Positions 24,117 through 32,615 of a stretch of 60,218 nucleotides of DNA are shown here, piece by piece. Within the stretch, counting starts at the first letter, position 1; each line of letters opens with the position of its first letter. The stretch lies in contig DSCJ01000109.1 in assembly GCA_011049175.1 (NCBI GenBank), positions 1 through 60,218 of the forward strand, written 5' to 3'. The notes beneath the pieces were generated by a model. It was not told where the DNA came from, ran no database searches, and saw nothing but the letters and a program-made list of their open reading frames with translations. A program made the translations under genes and the position numbers. Origin of the DNA: Bacteroidota bacterium (GTDB taxonomy: Bacteria > Bacteroidota > Bacteroidia > Bacteroidales > VadinHA17).

Positions 24117-26579
24117 TCAGAAGATCCATTGACCCATTTGATATACTGCAAACGAAACCAGCCAGGCCAGGCTTGTGGTGTATACGATCATGAACAAAGC
24201 CCACTGCCATTTTCCGGTTTCTTTTTTCACTGCTGCCACCACGGCCACACAGGGGAAATAGATCAGGATGAACAAAAGGAATGACAGGGCGGATAATGGA
24301 TTGTACACCTTTTCTCCTTTTTGGGGACCGGATTCATATCTTTCTTCCTGCAGTTTGCTGATGAGGGTTTCATAATCGGATCCTTCCTGGGTTTCGGTCT
24401 GGTGCAGCACGCCCAGTGTGCTGACCACCACTTCCTTGGCGGCGATGCCGGTTAGCAGGCTGACGCCCATTTTCCAGTTGAATCCCAGGGGGCGCAGCGC
24501 AGGTTCAATGAAATGCCCGATTCTGACAATATAAGATTCTGCATTTTTTTCTGTACTTCCGGGAATATGGTCCGCTTCGCCGGTTTTTCTTTCCTGTGGC
24601 ATGGTCACGGCCGTTTGGGTGGCCACTATGCCGCCGGTTGTTTCTGAGGGTTCCGGGGGGCGTGGATAATATCCCAGTGCCCAGATCAGTATGGATGCCA
24701 CCAGGATTACCCCTCCCATTTTTTTCAGGTATTGTTGTCCCTTGTGCCACATATGTTTCAGCAGGCTGCGGATGGTCGGGACCCGGTAGGGTGGAAGTTC
24801 CATGACAAACGGGGCTTCCTGGCTCCGGAAGAGGGTTTTGTTGAACAGTACGGCTGTTCCTGCAGCCATGATAATCCCGGTAAGGTAGATAGCAAAGAGC
24901 ATCAGGCCGGGAAACTGAGGGAAAAAGGCTCCGATCAGCAGGATATACACCGGCAGGCGCGCACTGCACGACATAAACGGGTTGATGAGGATAGTCAGCA
25001 GCCGGTTCTTGGGGTCTTCAATGGTTCGGGTAGCCATGATGGCGGGCACGTTGCAGCCAAAGCCCATGATGAGGGGGATGAACGATTTGCCGTGCAGTCC
25101 GATGCGGTGCATGATCTTATCCATGATAAAGGCTGCCCGGGCCATATAGCCGGTGTCTTCCATTAATGAGATGAAAAAGAAAAGGATCAGGATGTTTGGG
25201 AGGAACACAATCACACTGCCCACTCCTCCAATGATTCCGTCGATCAGCAGGTCGTGCAGAGGACCTGCCGCCATATGCCTGTCAATGAAGTTTCCAATGA
25301 AGGAAACCAGACTGTCGATCCATTGCATGGGGTACTCTCCCAACCTGAAAGTACTGAAAAAGGTGATGAACATGAACAACAGAAAAAACGGGAATCCCAG
25401 GATCCGATGGGTGAGGATACGGTCTATTCCTTCAGTGATCCTGTTATGGCTCAGCAAGGGCTGGCGCAGGGTTTCCCTCAGGGCGCCGGTAATGAATCCG
25501 TAGCGGGCATCGGCAATGATGGTTTCCGTATCTTCTCTGAAAACCTTCCTGAGCCGTTCCATTTCTTCAACGGCAGTTTTTCTGATTTCCTGATAATTCG
25601 GAAAGGGAGTCAGGTTGATGAATACCGACCGGTCGTTTTCAAGCAGCTTAATGGCGTAAAACCGGGAGGAAACCCGGTCGGTCAAATTTTTGTTTTCCCG
25701 TATTTTATCCTGGACTTTTTTCAGGGAGGCTTCCACTTCCTGGCCGTAATGGATGTGAACGTGCCTTACCACCGGGTCTTCGTCGGAATATACCTCAATG
25801 ATCCTGTCGAACAGATTCCTGATACCCCTGCCGCGCGAAGCTACGGTAGGAACGATGGGGATGCCCAGGAGTTTTCCCAGGGCTTCATGATCCAGCCTGG
25901 CTCCCCTTCTGGCCATATCGTCGTACATATTCAGGGCCATGATGGTGCGCACGTCCATGTCGATGAGCTGGGTGGTGAGGTACAGGTTTCTTTCCAGGTT
26001 GGAAGCATCCACCACGTTGATCACGATATCGGGCATTTCGTGCAGAATATGCTTCCGCACAAACAGTTCTTCGGGAGAATAGGCCGAAAGGGAATAGGTT
26101 CCCGGCAGGTCGGTAATATGAAAAGTATATCCCCTGTGGCGAAAAACAGCTGTTTTGGAATCCACCGTAACTCCCCCGTAGTTCCCCACCCTCTCCCTTG
26201 AGCTGGAGGCATAGTTGAACAGGGTGGTTTTTCCCGAGTTTGGGTTGCCTACCAGGGCTACCTGTATGTTTTTTCCTTTTTCGCGTGCCGAACTTCTGAG
26301 GTGTTCTTCGGTAAACACCCCGTTAAAGGGAGTGAGGTGTTCTTCACGGGCTTCTTTTTCTGTAATTACCTCAATCAGGGAGGCTTCGCTTCTGCGGAGG
26401 GAGACTTCATAGTCCATGATCCGGTATTCTACCGGATCATTCAGGGGTGCGTTTCGTACAACTTTCACTTTCTTTCCCCTGACAAACCCCATTTCAATGA
26501 TCCTTTTGCGAAAAGTTCCCCGTCCTTTCACCTTGACTATGATCCCTTCTTCTTCTACCTTAAGATCCGACAGCTTCAT
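24117..26579 (-). CDS. feoB: FeoA-FeoB fusion, ferrous iron transporter
   Basis: An 820-residue fusion. Residues 1-75 are the SH3-like FeoA domain (GRGTFRKRIIEMGFVRGKKV). The FeoB G domain follows with G1 GNPNSGKTT (111-119), G3 DLPGTYSL and the NxxD-type ALNMYDD, then the helical regulatory domain. Membrane gates lie in GCNVPAIMATRTI and SCSARLPVYILLIGAFF. It imports Fe2+ through the inner membrane. An insertion rich in Thr and Glu (about 655-690) splits the late membrane part. The Cys-rich partner gene follows, and a full promoter lies upstream at 26610-26640. Confidence 0.95.
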   Translation of the reverse strand: MKLSDLKVEEEGIIVKVKGRGTFRKRIIEMGFVRGKKVKVVRNAPLNDPVEYRIMDYEVSLRRSEASLIEVITEKEAREEHLTPFNGVFTEEHLRSSAREKGKNIQVALVGNPNSGKTTLFNYASSSRERVGNYGGVTVDSKTAVFRHRGYTFHITDLPGTYSLSAYSPEELFVRKHILHEMPDIVINVVDASNLERNLYLTTQLIDMDVRTIMALNMYDDMARRGARLDHEALGKLLGIPIVPTVASRGRGIRNLFDRIIEVYSDEDPVVRHVHIHYGQEVEASLKKVQDKIRENKNLTDRVSSRFYAIKLLENDRSVFINLTPFPNYQEIRKTAVEEMERLRKVFREDTETIIADARYGFITGALRETLRQPLLSHNRITEGIDRILTHRILGFPFFLLFMFITFFSTFRLGEYPMQWIDSLVSFIGNFIDRHMAAGPLHDLLIDGIIGGVGSVIVFLPNILILFFFISLMEDTGYMARAAFIMDKIMHRIGLHGKSFIPLIMGFGCNVPAIMATRTIEDPKNRLLTILINPFMSCSARLPVYILLIGAFFPQFPGLMLFAIYLTGIIMAAGTAVLFNKTLFRSQEAPFVMELPPYRVPTIRSLLKHMWHKGQQYLKKMGGVILVASILIWALGYYPRPPEPSETTGGIVATQTAVTMPQERKTGEADHIPGSTEKNAESYIVRIGHFIEPALRPLGFNWKMGVSLLTGIAAKEVVVSTLGVLHQTETQEGSDYETLISKLQEERYESGPQKGEKVYNPLSALSFLLFILIYFPCVAVVAAVKKETGKWQWALFMIVYTTSLAWLVSFAVYQMGQWIF

Positions 26580-26609
26580 GTTTGACCGGGTTACCCATCA
26601 TCGAAAGTG

Positions 26610-26640
26610 CAAACGTACAGATTCTGTTTATTTTCCCCAA
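26610..26640 (-). promoter_or_regulatory. Promoter of feoAB
   Basis: On the minus strand: TTG (complement of 26638-26640), 20 bases, then TACGTTTG (complement of 26610-26617) followed by C. Both elements and the spacing match the Bacteroidota consensus exactly. The start codon lies about 30 bases downstream. No obvious Fur box was noticed. Confidence 0.65.
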
Positions 26641-26759
26641 TACCTATTTATAATGATTTTAATCAGGTTCTGCCGGAAGGAAGGAATTTCAGGCGGGGCC
26701 GGTTTTCTATTTTGATGAGAAAATTAACTACATTGAACACTGAACCAAACATAGTGCAA

Positions 26760-27059
26760 ATGAAAGATCAGGTAAATGCCGCTTTTCAGATTATTCCCGG
26801 GCCCGGGAACCCGGACATGTACCGGCTGATCGACAGGGCCATTTCAGTGATTATCACCTCGGGGATGCGCTATCGTGTATGTCCGTTTGAAACCGTGGTG
26901 GAAGGACCCCTGGATAAGGTATTGCAACTGGTACCTGAAATACTGGAGGCGCTGTATTCCGAAGGGGTGGAAGATGTGCTGAGCTTTGTGAAGATACAGT
27001 CGCGAAAGCAGGGGAGGGTGACCATCGAAGAAAAGATGGCCGCTTATGATGCAGAGTAA
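26760..27059 (+). CDS. Thiamine-binding-type protein (MTH1187/YkoF-like family)
   Basis: A 99-residue cytoplasmic protein of the DUF77 / thiamine-binding family. Marks are the strand AAFQIIP, the helix MYRLIDRAISVIITSG and the block YRVCPFETVVEGPLDKVLQL, then KIQSRK. Members bind thiamine or related pyrimidines in tetramers, though many are untested. The ATG at 26760 gives the usual length. An earlier ATG at 26715 directly follows a TATTTTG promoter-like box and is rejected. A hairpin follows the stop. Confidence 0.8.
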   Translation: MKDQVNAAFQIIPGPGNPDMYRLIDRAISVIITSGMRYRVCPFETVVEGPLDKVLQLVPEILEALYSEGVEDVLSFVKIQSRKQGRVTIEEKMAAYDAE

Positions 27060-27062
27060 AAC

Positions 27063-27089
27063 ATTCCACAGATTTTTAATCCGTGGAAT
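27063..27089. terminator. Bidirectional terminator-like hairpin
   Basis: ATTCCACAGATT and AATCCGTGGAAT pair with one mismatch around a TTT loop, a 12-base stem 4 bases after the thiamine-binding gene stop. It lies between that gene and the convergent DUF3276 gene, so it could serve both. There is no long U-tract on either strand. Confidence 0.5.
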
Positions 27090-27179
27090 ACCCGGAAACA
27101 GGACATAACACACCTCTCCCGGAAGACCTGTCTTCAGGAATATAGTGTTCTGAGAATCGGGCGAAATGCCGGAGAGATC

Positions 27180-27584
27180 CTATTCCTTTCGGTCCTCCAG
27201 GTCGTCGAATTCAACGTTGGTGTAGTTTTCGGTCAGGGCAGTTTCTTTTTCCTCATCCTGCCTTTCTGCCGGTTTTCTCGGTTCCCGTTCCACAGGTTCG
27301 GGGCGGTTTTCCTTGATGTACTCCACCGTTTCCGTCAGGGCATCGGCAAACTTGTCGAAGTCCTCCTTGTATAGGAATACCTTGTGTTTTTCATAAAATG
27401 ATTTTCCGTCCCGGTTGAACCTCTTTTTGCTTTCCGTGATGGTAAGGTAGTAATCATCATTTCGGGTGGCCTTCACATCAAAGAAATACGTTCTCTTTCC
27501 GGCACGCACAACTTTCGAATAAATCTCTTCCTGCTGGTGGTGGTTTTCAAATCCTTCTTTTTTCTCAGTTCCTTCTTCCATCAT
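27180..27584 (-). CDS. PUR-type DUF3276 family nucleic-acid-binding protein
   Basis: A 134-residue protein. The core, about 18-95, has the PUR repeat pattern: EEIYSKVVRAGKRTYFFDVK, YYLTITESKKRF, and HKVFLYKEDFDKFADALTE. The C-terminal 40 residues are acidic and probably disordered. The Bacteroidota and spirochaete versions fold like a PUR-alpha domain and bind single-stranded DNA or RNA. It is transcribed alone, with a -7 box upstream at 27620. The cellular role is unknown. Confidence 0.85.
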   Translation of the reverse strand: MMEEGTEKKEGFENHHQQEEIYSKVVRAGKRTYFFDVKATRNDDYYLTITESKKRFNRDGKSFYEKHKVFLYKEDFDKFADALTETVEYIKENRPEPVEREPRKPAERQDEEKETALTENYTNVEFDDLEDRKE

Positions 27585-27619
27585 TGAAATATTTTGTGGT
27601 CCTATACTTTAGTTGAAAC

Positions 27620-27627
27620 CAAATGTA
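27620..27627 (-). promoter_or_regulatory. Candidate -7 element of the DUF3276 gene
   Basis: Minus-strand TACATTTG, an exact TAnnTTTG match, 35 bases before the start codon at 27584. The -33 position lacks a TTG. Confidence 0.4.
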
Positions 27628-27781
27628 TAAAAATATTTTTGATATGATTGTCTCTCTCCCGGTAAAATTGGGATAAATTTTGCGGAACAGGTTTTTTTTT
27701 AGAATGTATATAAATTATTACGGCTTACCACCGTATTCAACAAATTGGGATATGCGGGTTTTAAATCAGCCAATTTTACGC

Positions 27782-27789
27782 TATCTTTG
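27782..27789 (+). promoter_or_regulatory. Candidate -7 element of nusB
   Basis: TATCTTTG followed by C, an exact TAnnTTTG match, 31 bases before the ATG at 27821. It lies inside the longer open frame that starts at 27680, which argues for the shorter gene. The -33 region has GTTTTAA instead of TTG. Confidence 0.45.
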
Positions 27790-27820
27790 CCCCCTGACTG
27801 AGAAAAAAACCGTTCTTTTC

Positions 27821-28771
27821 ATGTATAGCAGAAGGTTATTAAGGATCAAGGTGATGCAGGTGCTTTATGCCTATCTGAAAACCGAATCGCCCTCACTTTC
27901 TCACTCTGAGAAAGAATTGTTGCACAGCGTTAAGAAAAGTTATGACCTGTATCATTACCTTTTGCTGCTGGTCATTGAAGTAAAAAATTACGCACTGGAA
28001 CGTATTGCCCTGGCCAGAAACAAGAAAAGGCCCACCCACCAGGACCTTCACCCCAATACCCGTTTTGTTGATAACCGGATTATCCACCAGCTTGAAGAAA
28101 GCAACGAATTAAGAAAGTATACCGGGCATACCGGAATGAGCTGGGTACAGTATCCCGAACTGATCAGGAAACTGTACCGGGATATGCTGGATAAAGACTG
28201 GTACCGGAAATATATGGACGGTGACGAACCGGATTATGCTAAAGACCGGGAACTGGTTGTTCATTTTTATCACGACCTGGTACTTGGTTCCGAGGAATTG
28301 TCGGGCGACCTGGAAGAGCAAAGCATTTACTGGAATGATGAACTGGAATTTGTGGTGGGGATGATCATAAAAACCATCCAAAAATTCAGAGCGGCACAGG
28401 GCGAAAACATCCGGCTGATGCCCATGTATAAAAGTTCAGACGATGCGGAGTTTACAATACGGTTATTCAGAAAATGCCTGGTGCATTATGATGAATACCT
28501 CAAGCTGATTGAAGCCTATTCCCATAACTGGGATGTAGAGAGGATCGCTTTTATGGACAACCTGCTAATGGTAATGGCCATAACCGAGATGACAGAATTT
28601 CCCGAAATACCGGTCAGGGTAACCTTTGATGAATACATTGAAATGGCAAAATATTACAGTACGGAGCGCAGCAGCCATTTTGTCAACGGGGTGCTTGATA
28701 AGATCATTCAACACCTTCGCGGGGAAAAGAAAATTATCAAGAAAGGCCGGGGCCTGATAGGCGAAGCATGA
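27821..28771 (+). CDS. nusB: Transcription antitermination factor NusB (long form)
   Basis: A 316-residue protein whose C-terminal 140 residues match NusB (DVERIAFMDNLLMVMAITEM, then EIPVRVTFDEYIEMAKYYST and FVNGVLDKIIQHL). The N-terminus SRRLLRIKVMQVLYAYLKTE is also NusB-like and is separated from the rest by a long charged helical insertion. Most NusB proteins have about 140-160 residues; the long form is common in Bacteroidota. NusB acts with NusE in rRNA antitermination. DUF1573, yajC and YbbR genes follow on the same strand. Confidence 0.88.
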   Translation: MYSRRLLRIKVMQVLYAYLKTESPSLSHSEKELLHSVKKSYDLYHYLLLLVIEVKNYALERIALARNKKRPTHQDLHPNTRFVDNRIIHQLEESNELRKYTGHTGMSWVQYPELIRKLYRDMLDKDWYRKYMDGDEPDYAKDRELVVHFYHDLVLGSEELSGDLEEQSIYWNDELEFVVGMIIKTIQKFRAAQGENIRLMPMYKSSDDAEFTIRLFRKCLVHYDEYLKLIEAYSHNWDVERIAFMDNLLMVMAITEMTEFPEIPVRVTFDEYIEMAKYYSTERSSHFVNGVLDKIIQHLRGEKKIIKKGRGLIGEA

Positions 28772-28782
28772 TAAAATCCGGG

Positions 28783-28813
28783 TTGCTGGGATATGAAAAA
28801 TGTATTTACTTTG
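28783..28813 (+). promoter_or_regulatory. Promoter candidate of the DUF1573 lipoprotein gene
   Basis: TTG at 28783-28785, 21 bases, then TACTTTG at 28807-28813, one base short of TAnnTTTG. It favours the ATG at 28838 over the one at 28793, which would lie inside the promoter. Confidence 0.35.
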
Positions 28814-28837
28814 CAGAGATTCAATGATGCTCAGACC

Positions 28838-29251
28838 ATGCGATCTGTTGTCTTTTTCCTGTTGATTTTGTTGAGCTACTCCTGCTTTCGGGCAGAAGGT
28901 GGAAAAGGCGGGGAAAATACAAACGGTGAAACAAAACCGCCTGTGCTCGAATTTACCAGGCTTACCCACCATTTCGGAGACGTGAGCCAGGGGGAAAAGG
29001 TGGCATGCCGGTTTACTTACCGGAATGCAGGCGGGAACGATCTGGTGATACACAGTGCCGTTGCCAGCTGCGGTTGCACCGTCCCTTCCTTCAGCAGGGA
29101 ACCTCTTCCACCAGGTGGGGAAGAATCCATGGAAGTGGTATTCGATACTGCCGGAAGATCGGGGAAGCAGGTGAAAACCATTTATGTAAGAAGTAATTCT
29201 TCGAATAATCCGGTGGTTCTGACCATTCACGCCAATGTGGTTTTGAAGTAA
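28838..29251 (+). CDS. DUF1573 lipoprotein
   Basis: A 137-residue predicted lipoprotein. The leader MRSVVFFLLILLSYSC ends in a lipobox-like SYSC. The DUF1573 domain follows, an immunoglobulin-like fold of the ASPM/SPD-2/Hydin type: FTRLTHHFGDVSQGE, CRFTYRNAGGNDLVI, the conserved ASCGCTVPSF, and QVKTIYVRSNSSNNPVVL. The function of the family is unknown; surface or periplasmic location is likely. yajC follows 37 bases downstream, an order seen widely in Bacteroidota. Confidence 0.82.
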   Translation: MRSVVFFLLILLSYSCFRAEGGKGGENTNGETKPPVLEFTRLTHHFGDVSQGEKVACRFTYRNAGGNDLVIHSAVASCGCTVPSFSREPLPPGGEESMEVVFDTAGRSGKQVKTIYVRSNSSNNPVVLTIHANVVLK

Positions 29252-29288
29252 GCAGATAAATCAAATATTCACCAAATCATAAAAAGAA

Positions 29289-29615
29289 ATGATCCATCAA
29301 GTTTTTAGCATGTTGTTATTTGCTCCGACTACCGAGGAGCAGAACCCTTTCATGACATTTTTGCCGTTGTTGCTGATTATCCTGGTATTCTATTTTTTCA
29401 TGATACGCCCTCAGGTAAAAAGGCAGAAGGAGCTGCGCAGTTACCGTGAATCACTGAAGAAGGGAGACCGTATCGTTACAACCGGCGGGATATACGGAAA
29501 AATTGCAGATATCAACGGGAATGAGATCCTGGTTGAGGTGGCCGACAAGGTGAAGATCAAGATTGATAAGAGCGCCATCCTGAAAGATCCTTCGGATATC
29601 GGCGCCCAGAAATAA
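29289..29615 (+). CDS. yajC: Preprotein translocase subunit YajC
   Basis: A 108-residue protein with a single N-terminal membrane helix (FLPLLLIILVFYFFMIRPQ) and a small cytoplasmic beta domain with GDRIVTTGGIYGKI and DKVKIKIDKSAI. These are the standard YajC marks. It associates with SecDF in the Sec translocon. The spacing to the YbbR gene is 33 bases. Confidence 0.95.
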   Translation: MIHQVFSMLLFAPTTEEQNPFMTFLPLLLIILVFYFFMIRPQVKRQKELRSYRESLKKGDRIVTTGGIYGKIADINGNEILVEVADKVKIKIDKSAILKDPSDIGAQK

Positions 29616-29648
29616 TTCATTCCGGTTGTCGGAAAGGGACCATCGGTT

Positions 29649-30647
29649 ATGTCGGGATCTTCAGTGCTTAAGAAAACATTCAGGTATTTCCTGAAAGTCA
29701 GGCAACGGAAACTCAATCAAAAGGTATTGATTTTCGGTTTTTTCCTGGTGTTAAGCACGGTGTTCTGGTTTCTCAATGAATTGAACCAGGTTGCGGTGAC
29801 AGAGCTCAGTTTTCCGGTGAAATACATCAACATGCCCCGCGACAGGGTACTGGTGAACGATCTTCCCCACGAACTCCGTTTACAGGTGCAGGCTCCGGGA
29901 TATACCCTGCTGAGGTATAAACTGAGCAAGCGCCAGGTACCCATCACCATCAATCTCGACAACTACAATTTCAGGTACCAATCAGGAACCGAACCGCCCA
30001 GGTATTATCTTCTTTCAAGAACCATCAGGGAAAGCCTTTCCAGGCAAATGCTTCGGGAGGGGAACATCCTGAACGTGGCTCCCGATACGCTGTTCTTTAC
30101 TTTCGACGATATTGTGCTTAAAAAAGTACCTGTTTTCCCTGTGCTCGATATCCGGTATGCACGGCAATTTCAACTCAGCGGGGAAATATCATGTACGCCT
30201 GATAGTGTGACAGTTTCAGGGCCCGGGGCAGTGATCGATACCTTCCGTATGGCGCGGACCCGGCCTGTACAAATGACCGACATTGATCAAACAGTGGAGA
30301 AAACCCTGCCCCTCGAGGAAGTCCCGAATGTAAGGCTCTCACATCGCAGGGTGACCTTACGGATTCCGGTGGAACAGTTTACCGAGAGCAGTGTTCAGGT
30401 GCCTATCCATACGGAAGGGATTCCCGACAGTTTAACCCTGAAGGTTTTTCCTTCCCGTGTGAACATTACCTTCATGGTGGCTCTCAGCAATTTCAGCAAG
30501 GTGCAGCCTTCTCTGTTCAGGGCGGCCGTGTTTTTTCCCGAAGAGCCTGTTGAGAAGCTCAAAGTGCAACTGCTGAGATATCCCGATTACATCCGTTCAG
30601 TGAAATTCTCTCCCGAACAGGTGGAATATATTATTGAGAAAAACTGA
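29649..30647 (+). CDS. YbbR-domain (CdaR-like) membrane-anchored protein
   Basis: A 332-residue protein. One membrane helix near residues 27-42 (VLIFGFFLVLSTVFWFLNEL) is followed by YbbR-type beta repeats outside the membrane (FPVKYINMPRDRVLVNDLP, LRLQVQAPGYTLL, PVTISGPGAVIDT-like segments). In Firmicutes CdaR proteins of this fold regulate diadenylate cyclase; no cdaA is present here, so only the fold is supported. Its TGA overlaps the coaE ATG by one base. Confidence 0.75.
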   Translation: MSGSSVLKKTFRYFLKVRQRKLNQKVLIFGFFLVLSTVFWFLNELNQVAVTELSFPVKYINMPRDRVLVNDLPHELRLQVQAPGYTLLRYKLSKRQVPITINLDNYNFRYQSGTEPPRYYLLSRTIRESLSRQMLREGNILNVAPDTLFFTFDDIVLKKVPVFPVLDIRYARQFQLSGEISCTPDSVTVSGPGAVIDTFRMARTRPVQMTDIDQTVEKTLPLEEVPNVRLSHRRVTLRIPVEQFTESSVQVPIHTEGIPDSLTLKVFPSRVNITFMVALSNFSKVQPSLFRAAVFFPEEPVEKLKVQLLRYPDYIRSVKFSPEQVEYIIEKN

Positions 30648-31246
30648 TGCTGAAAGTCGGTCTGACCGGTGGAATTGGGAGCGGCAAGTCGTTGGTTGCC
30701 AGGATATTTACTATTCTCGGGATTCCCGTATTCGATGCCGATACCGAAGCAAAAACTCTGATGGAAACAGACCCTGTTCTGAAGGCTCAGTTGAAAGATG
30801 CCTTTGGTGAGGATGTCTACCTGAACGGAATGCTCCGGCGTAAAAAACTGGCGGAAATGGTTTTCCCTGATGAGGGCAAACTCAGATTACTGAACAACCT
30901 GGTGCATCCAAAAGTGCGTGCTGCATTCCTTGAATGGGTTGGCCGTCATGCAGAAGCTCCCTATGTGATCCAAGAGGCTGCCATACTCCTGGAAAGCGGA
31001 TGGGCATCCCTGTTCGACAGGGTGATTGCCGTGGAAGCGCCGGAACCTCTTCGTATCAGGCGGGTAATGGAACGTGACGGAACATCGGCCGGAGAGGTCA
31101 GAAGCCGGATGGAAAGGCAATGGACGGATGAGGAACGAAGAAAACATGCCGACCATGTGCTGGTAAACGATGAAAAGGAGCTGCTGATACCCGCGATTCT
31201 TGAACTGCACCGCTTGTTCCTGAATGAAAACCAAAATACGCAGTGA
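30647..31246 (+). CDS. coaE: Dephospho-CoA kinase
   Basis: Last step of coenzyme A synthesis: ATP-dependent phosphorylation of dephospho-CoA. The 199-residue P-loop kinase has GLTGGIGSGKSLVARIF, the substrate-binding VFDADTEAK, the CoE region LVHPKVRAAFLEW, and a lid-like RMERQWTDEERRKHADHVL ending in VNDEKE. Length is typical. It is coupled by a one-base overlap to the YbbR gene and followed 3 bases later by the TerB/DnaJ gene. Confidence 0.95.
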   Translation: MLKVGLTGGIGSGKSLVARIFTILGIPVFDADTEAKTLMETDPVLKAQLKDAFGEDVYLNGMLRRKKLAEMVFPDEGKLRLLNNLVHPKVRAAFLEWVGRHAEAPYVIQEAAILLESGWASLFDRVIAVEAPEPLRIRRVMERDGTSAGEVRSRMERQWTDEERRKHADHVLVNDEKELLIPAILELHRLFLNENQNTQ

Positions 31247-31249
31247 ATT

Positions 31250-31969
31250 ATGGGGAAATTTGGCAAATGGATAGGTGGAGGTCTGGGATGGGTGCTTTTT
31301 GGTCCCCTGGGGGGGCTGGCAGGATTTGCCCTGGGGGCTATCTTTGACAATGCCGATGTACAGTCTCTTCAGCAGGAGGGGCAGACAACCCGGGGTGATT
31401 TTGTGGTGAGTTTTCTCGTGCTGGTGGCGGCAATGATGAAAGCCGACGGTAAGGTGCTGCGCTCTGAACTGGATTACGTGAAGAAATACCTGGTAACGGC
31501 TTTTGGTACGGAAGCAGCCCGTGAAGCTCTTGCCATGCTGCGTGACCTGCTGCGCCAGGATATACCGCTCCGCCAGGTAAGTATGCAGATCAGGCAAAAC
31601 ATGGATTATTCCTCCCGGTTGCAGCTTCTGCAGATGTTGCACGGAATATCTGCCGCCGACGGGCAGGTACACCCGGAAGAGATCCGGGTCATCAGGCTGG
31701 TGGCACAGTATATGGGGATCAGCCAGAAAGATATGGATTCGATTATGGCTGTGTATGTAGCCGATACCGACTGGGCATATAAGGTGCTGGGAATCGACCG
31801 GTCAGCGGGTGATGAGGAGGTAAAGAAAGCCTACCGGAAAATGGCCATGAAATACCATCCCGATAAGGTGAGTTATCTGGGGGAAGATTTTCAGAAGATT
31901 GCCCATGAAAAGTTCCGGAAGGTGAATGAAGCCTATGAACAGATTAAAAAAGAGAGGAATATGGTTTAA
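31250..31969 (+). CDS. TerB/DjlA-like J-domain protein
   Basis: A 239-residue co-chaperone-like protein. A glycine-rich N-terminal stretch ([20 protein letters not shown]) may insert in or touch the membrane. A TerB-like helical domain spans about 45-165 ([20 protein letters not shown] and [20 protein letters not shown]). The J domain is at the C-terminus ([20 protein letters not shown]) with the HPD motif in KYHPDKV. It probably recruits DnaK to a membrane-linked client. The layout matches DjlA, which is shorter here. Confidence 0.88.
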   Translation: MGKFGKWIGGGLGWVLFGPLGGLAGFALGAIFDNADVQSLQQEGQTTRGDFVVSFLVLVAAMMKADGKVLRSELDYVKKYLVTAFGTEAAREALAMLRDLLRQDIPLRQVSMQIRQNMDYSSRLQLLQMLHGISAADGQVHPEEIRVIRLVAQYMGISQKDMDSIMAVYVADTDWAYKVLGIDRSAGDEEVKKAYRKMAMKYHPDKVSYLGEDFQKIAHEKFRKVNEAYEQIKKERNMV

Positions 31970-31983
31970 TCCGGGAGATGACT

Positions 31984-32013
31984 TTTGCAATCTGTCATTT
32001 AGTATTATTTTTG
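31984..32013 (+). promoter_or_regulatory. Promoter of the DUF5606 gene
   Basis: TTTG at 31984-31987, 18 bases, then TATTTTTG at 32006-32013, an exact TAnnTTTG match. The ATG is 22 bases downstream. Confidence 0.6.
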
Positions 32014-32035
32014 TCTTTTCATAAACAGTTCAACC

Positions 32036-32605
32036 ATGGAATTCAAAGACATATTGGCTATATCGGGATATCCCGGATTATACCGGTTTGTTGCTCAGGC
32101 AAAAAACGGGATTATTGTGGAATCTTTTGATACCGGCAAACGAATGCATGCCGGGGCTCATCTGAAGGTTAGTTCCATGGATGATATCGCGGTTTTTATG
32201 CATGAAGGGGAAGCCCGGCTGATTGAAATCTTCCGTAAGATATCCGAACTGGAGAACGGAGGTGAGGCGCCGGATCCGAAATCGGAGAAAGACGCCCTGT
32301 TTGCCTATTTTGAGAAGGTATTGCCGGAATTTGACCGATCCAGGGTGTACCAGTCCGACATCAAGAAGATCCTGCAATGGTACAATATCCTTCTGAAGCA
32401 TAACCTGCTGAATCTCGAAGAACCGGAGAAGGAGGAACAGAAGAAAGAAGCGGCGGAGAAGGACAAGGCTCAGCCCAGGACTTCCCAGCCTGCAGGTTCT
32501 GCAGCAAAAAAATCCACCCCGAAAAAGACTTCTTCCCAGGGGCAGAAGATCGCTTCTGCAGGCGGCGGACAGAAACGGATGTCTGTTTCCACCAAGAACA
32601 AGTAA
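32036..32605 (+). CDS. DUF5606 family protein
   Basis: A 189-residue protein. The first 130 residues match DUF5606 (MEFKDILAISGYPGLYRFVA, then FDTGKRMHAGAHLKVSSMDD and DIKKILQWYNILLKHNLL). The remaining 55 residues form a low-complexity Lys/Ala/Ser/Gln tail that is likely disordered and basic, as in nucleic-acid-binding proteins. The family is typical of Bacteroidota and has no known function. The oligopeptidase gene follows 10 bases later. Confidence 0.85.
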   Translation: MEFKDILAISGYPGLYRFVAQAKNGIIVESFDTGKRMHAGAHLKVSSMDDIAVFMHEGEARLIEIFRKISELENGGEAPDPKSEKDALFAYFEKVLPEFDRSRVYQSDIKKILQWYNILLKHNLLNLEEPEKEEQKKEAAEKDKAQPRTSQPAGSAAKKSTPKKTSSQGQKIASAGGGQKRMSVSTKNK

Positions 32606-32615
32606 AGGAGAATGC

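Noticed and set aside
27680-27820. Upstream extension of the nusB frame
   Set aside because: It has no NusB-like residues and contains the -7 promoter box.
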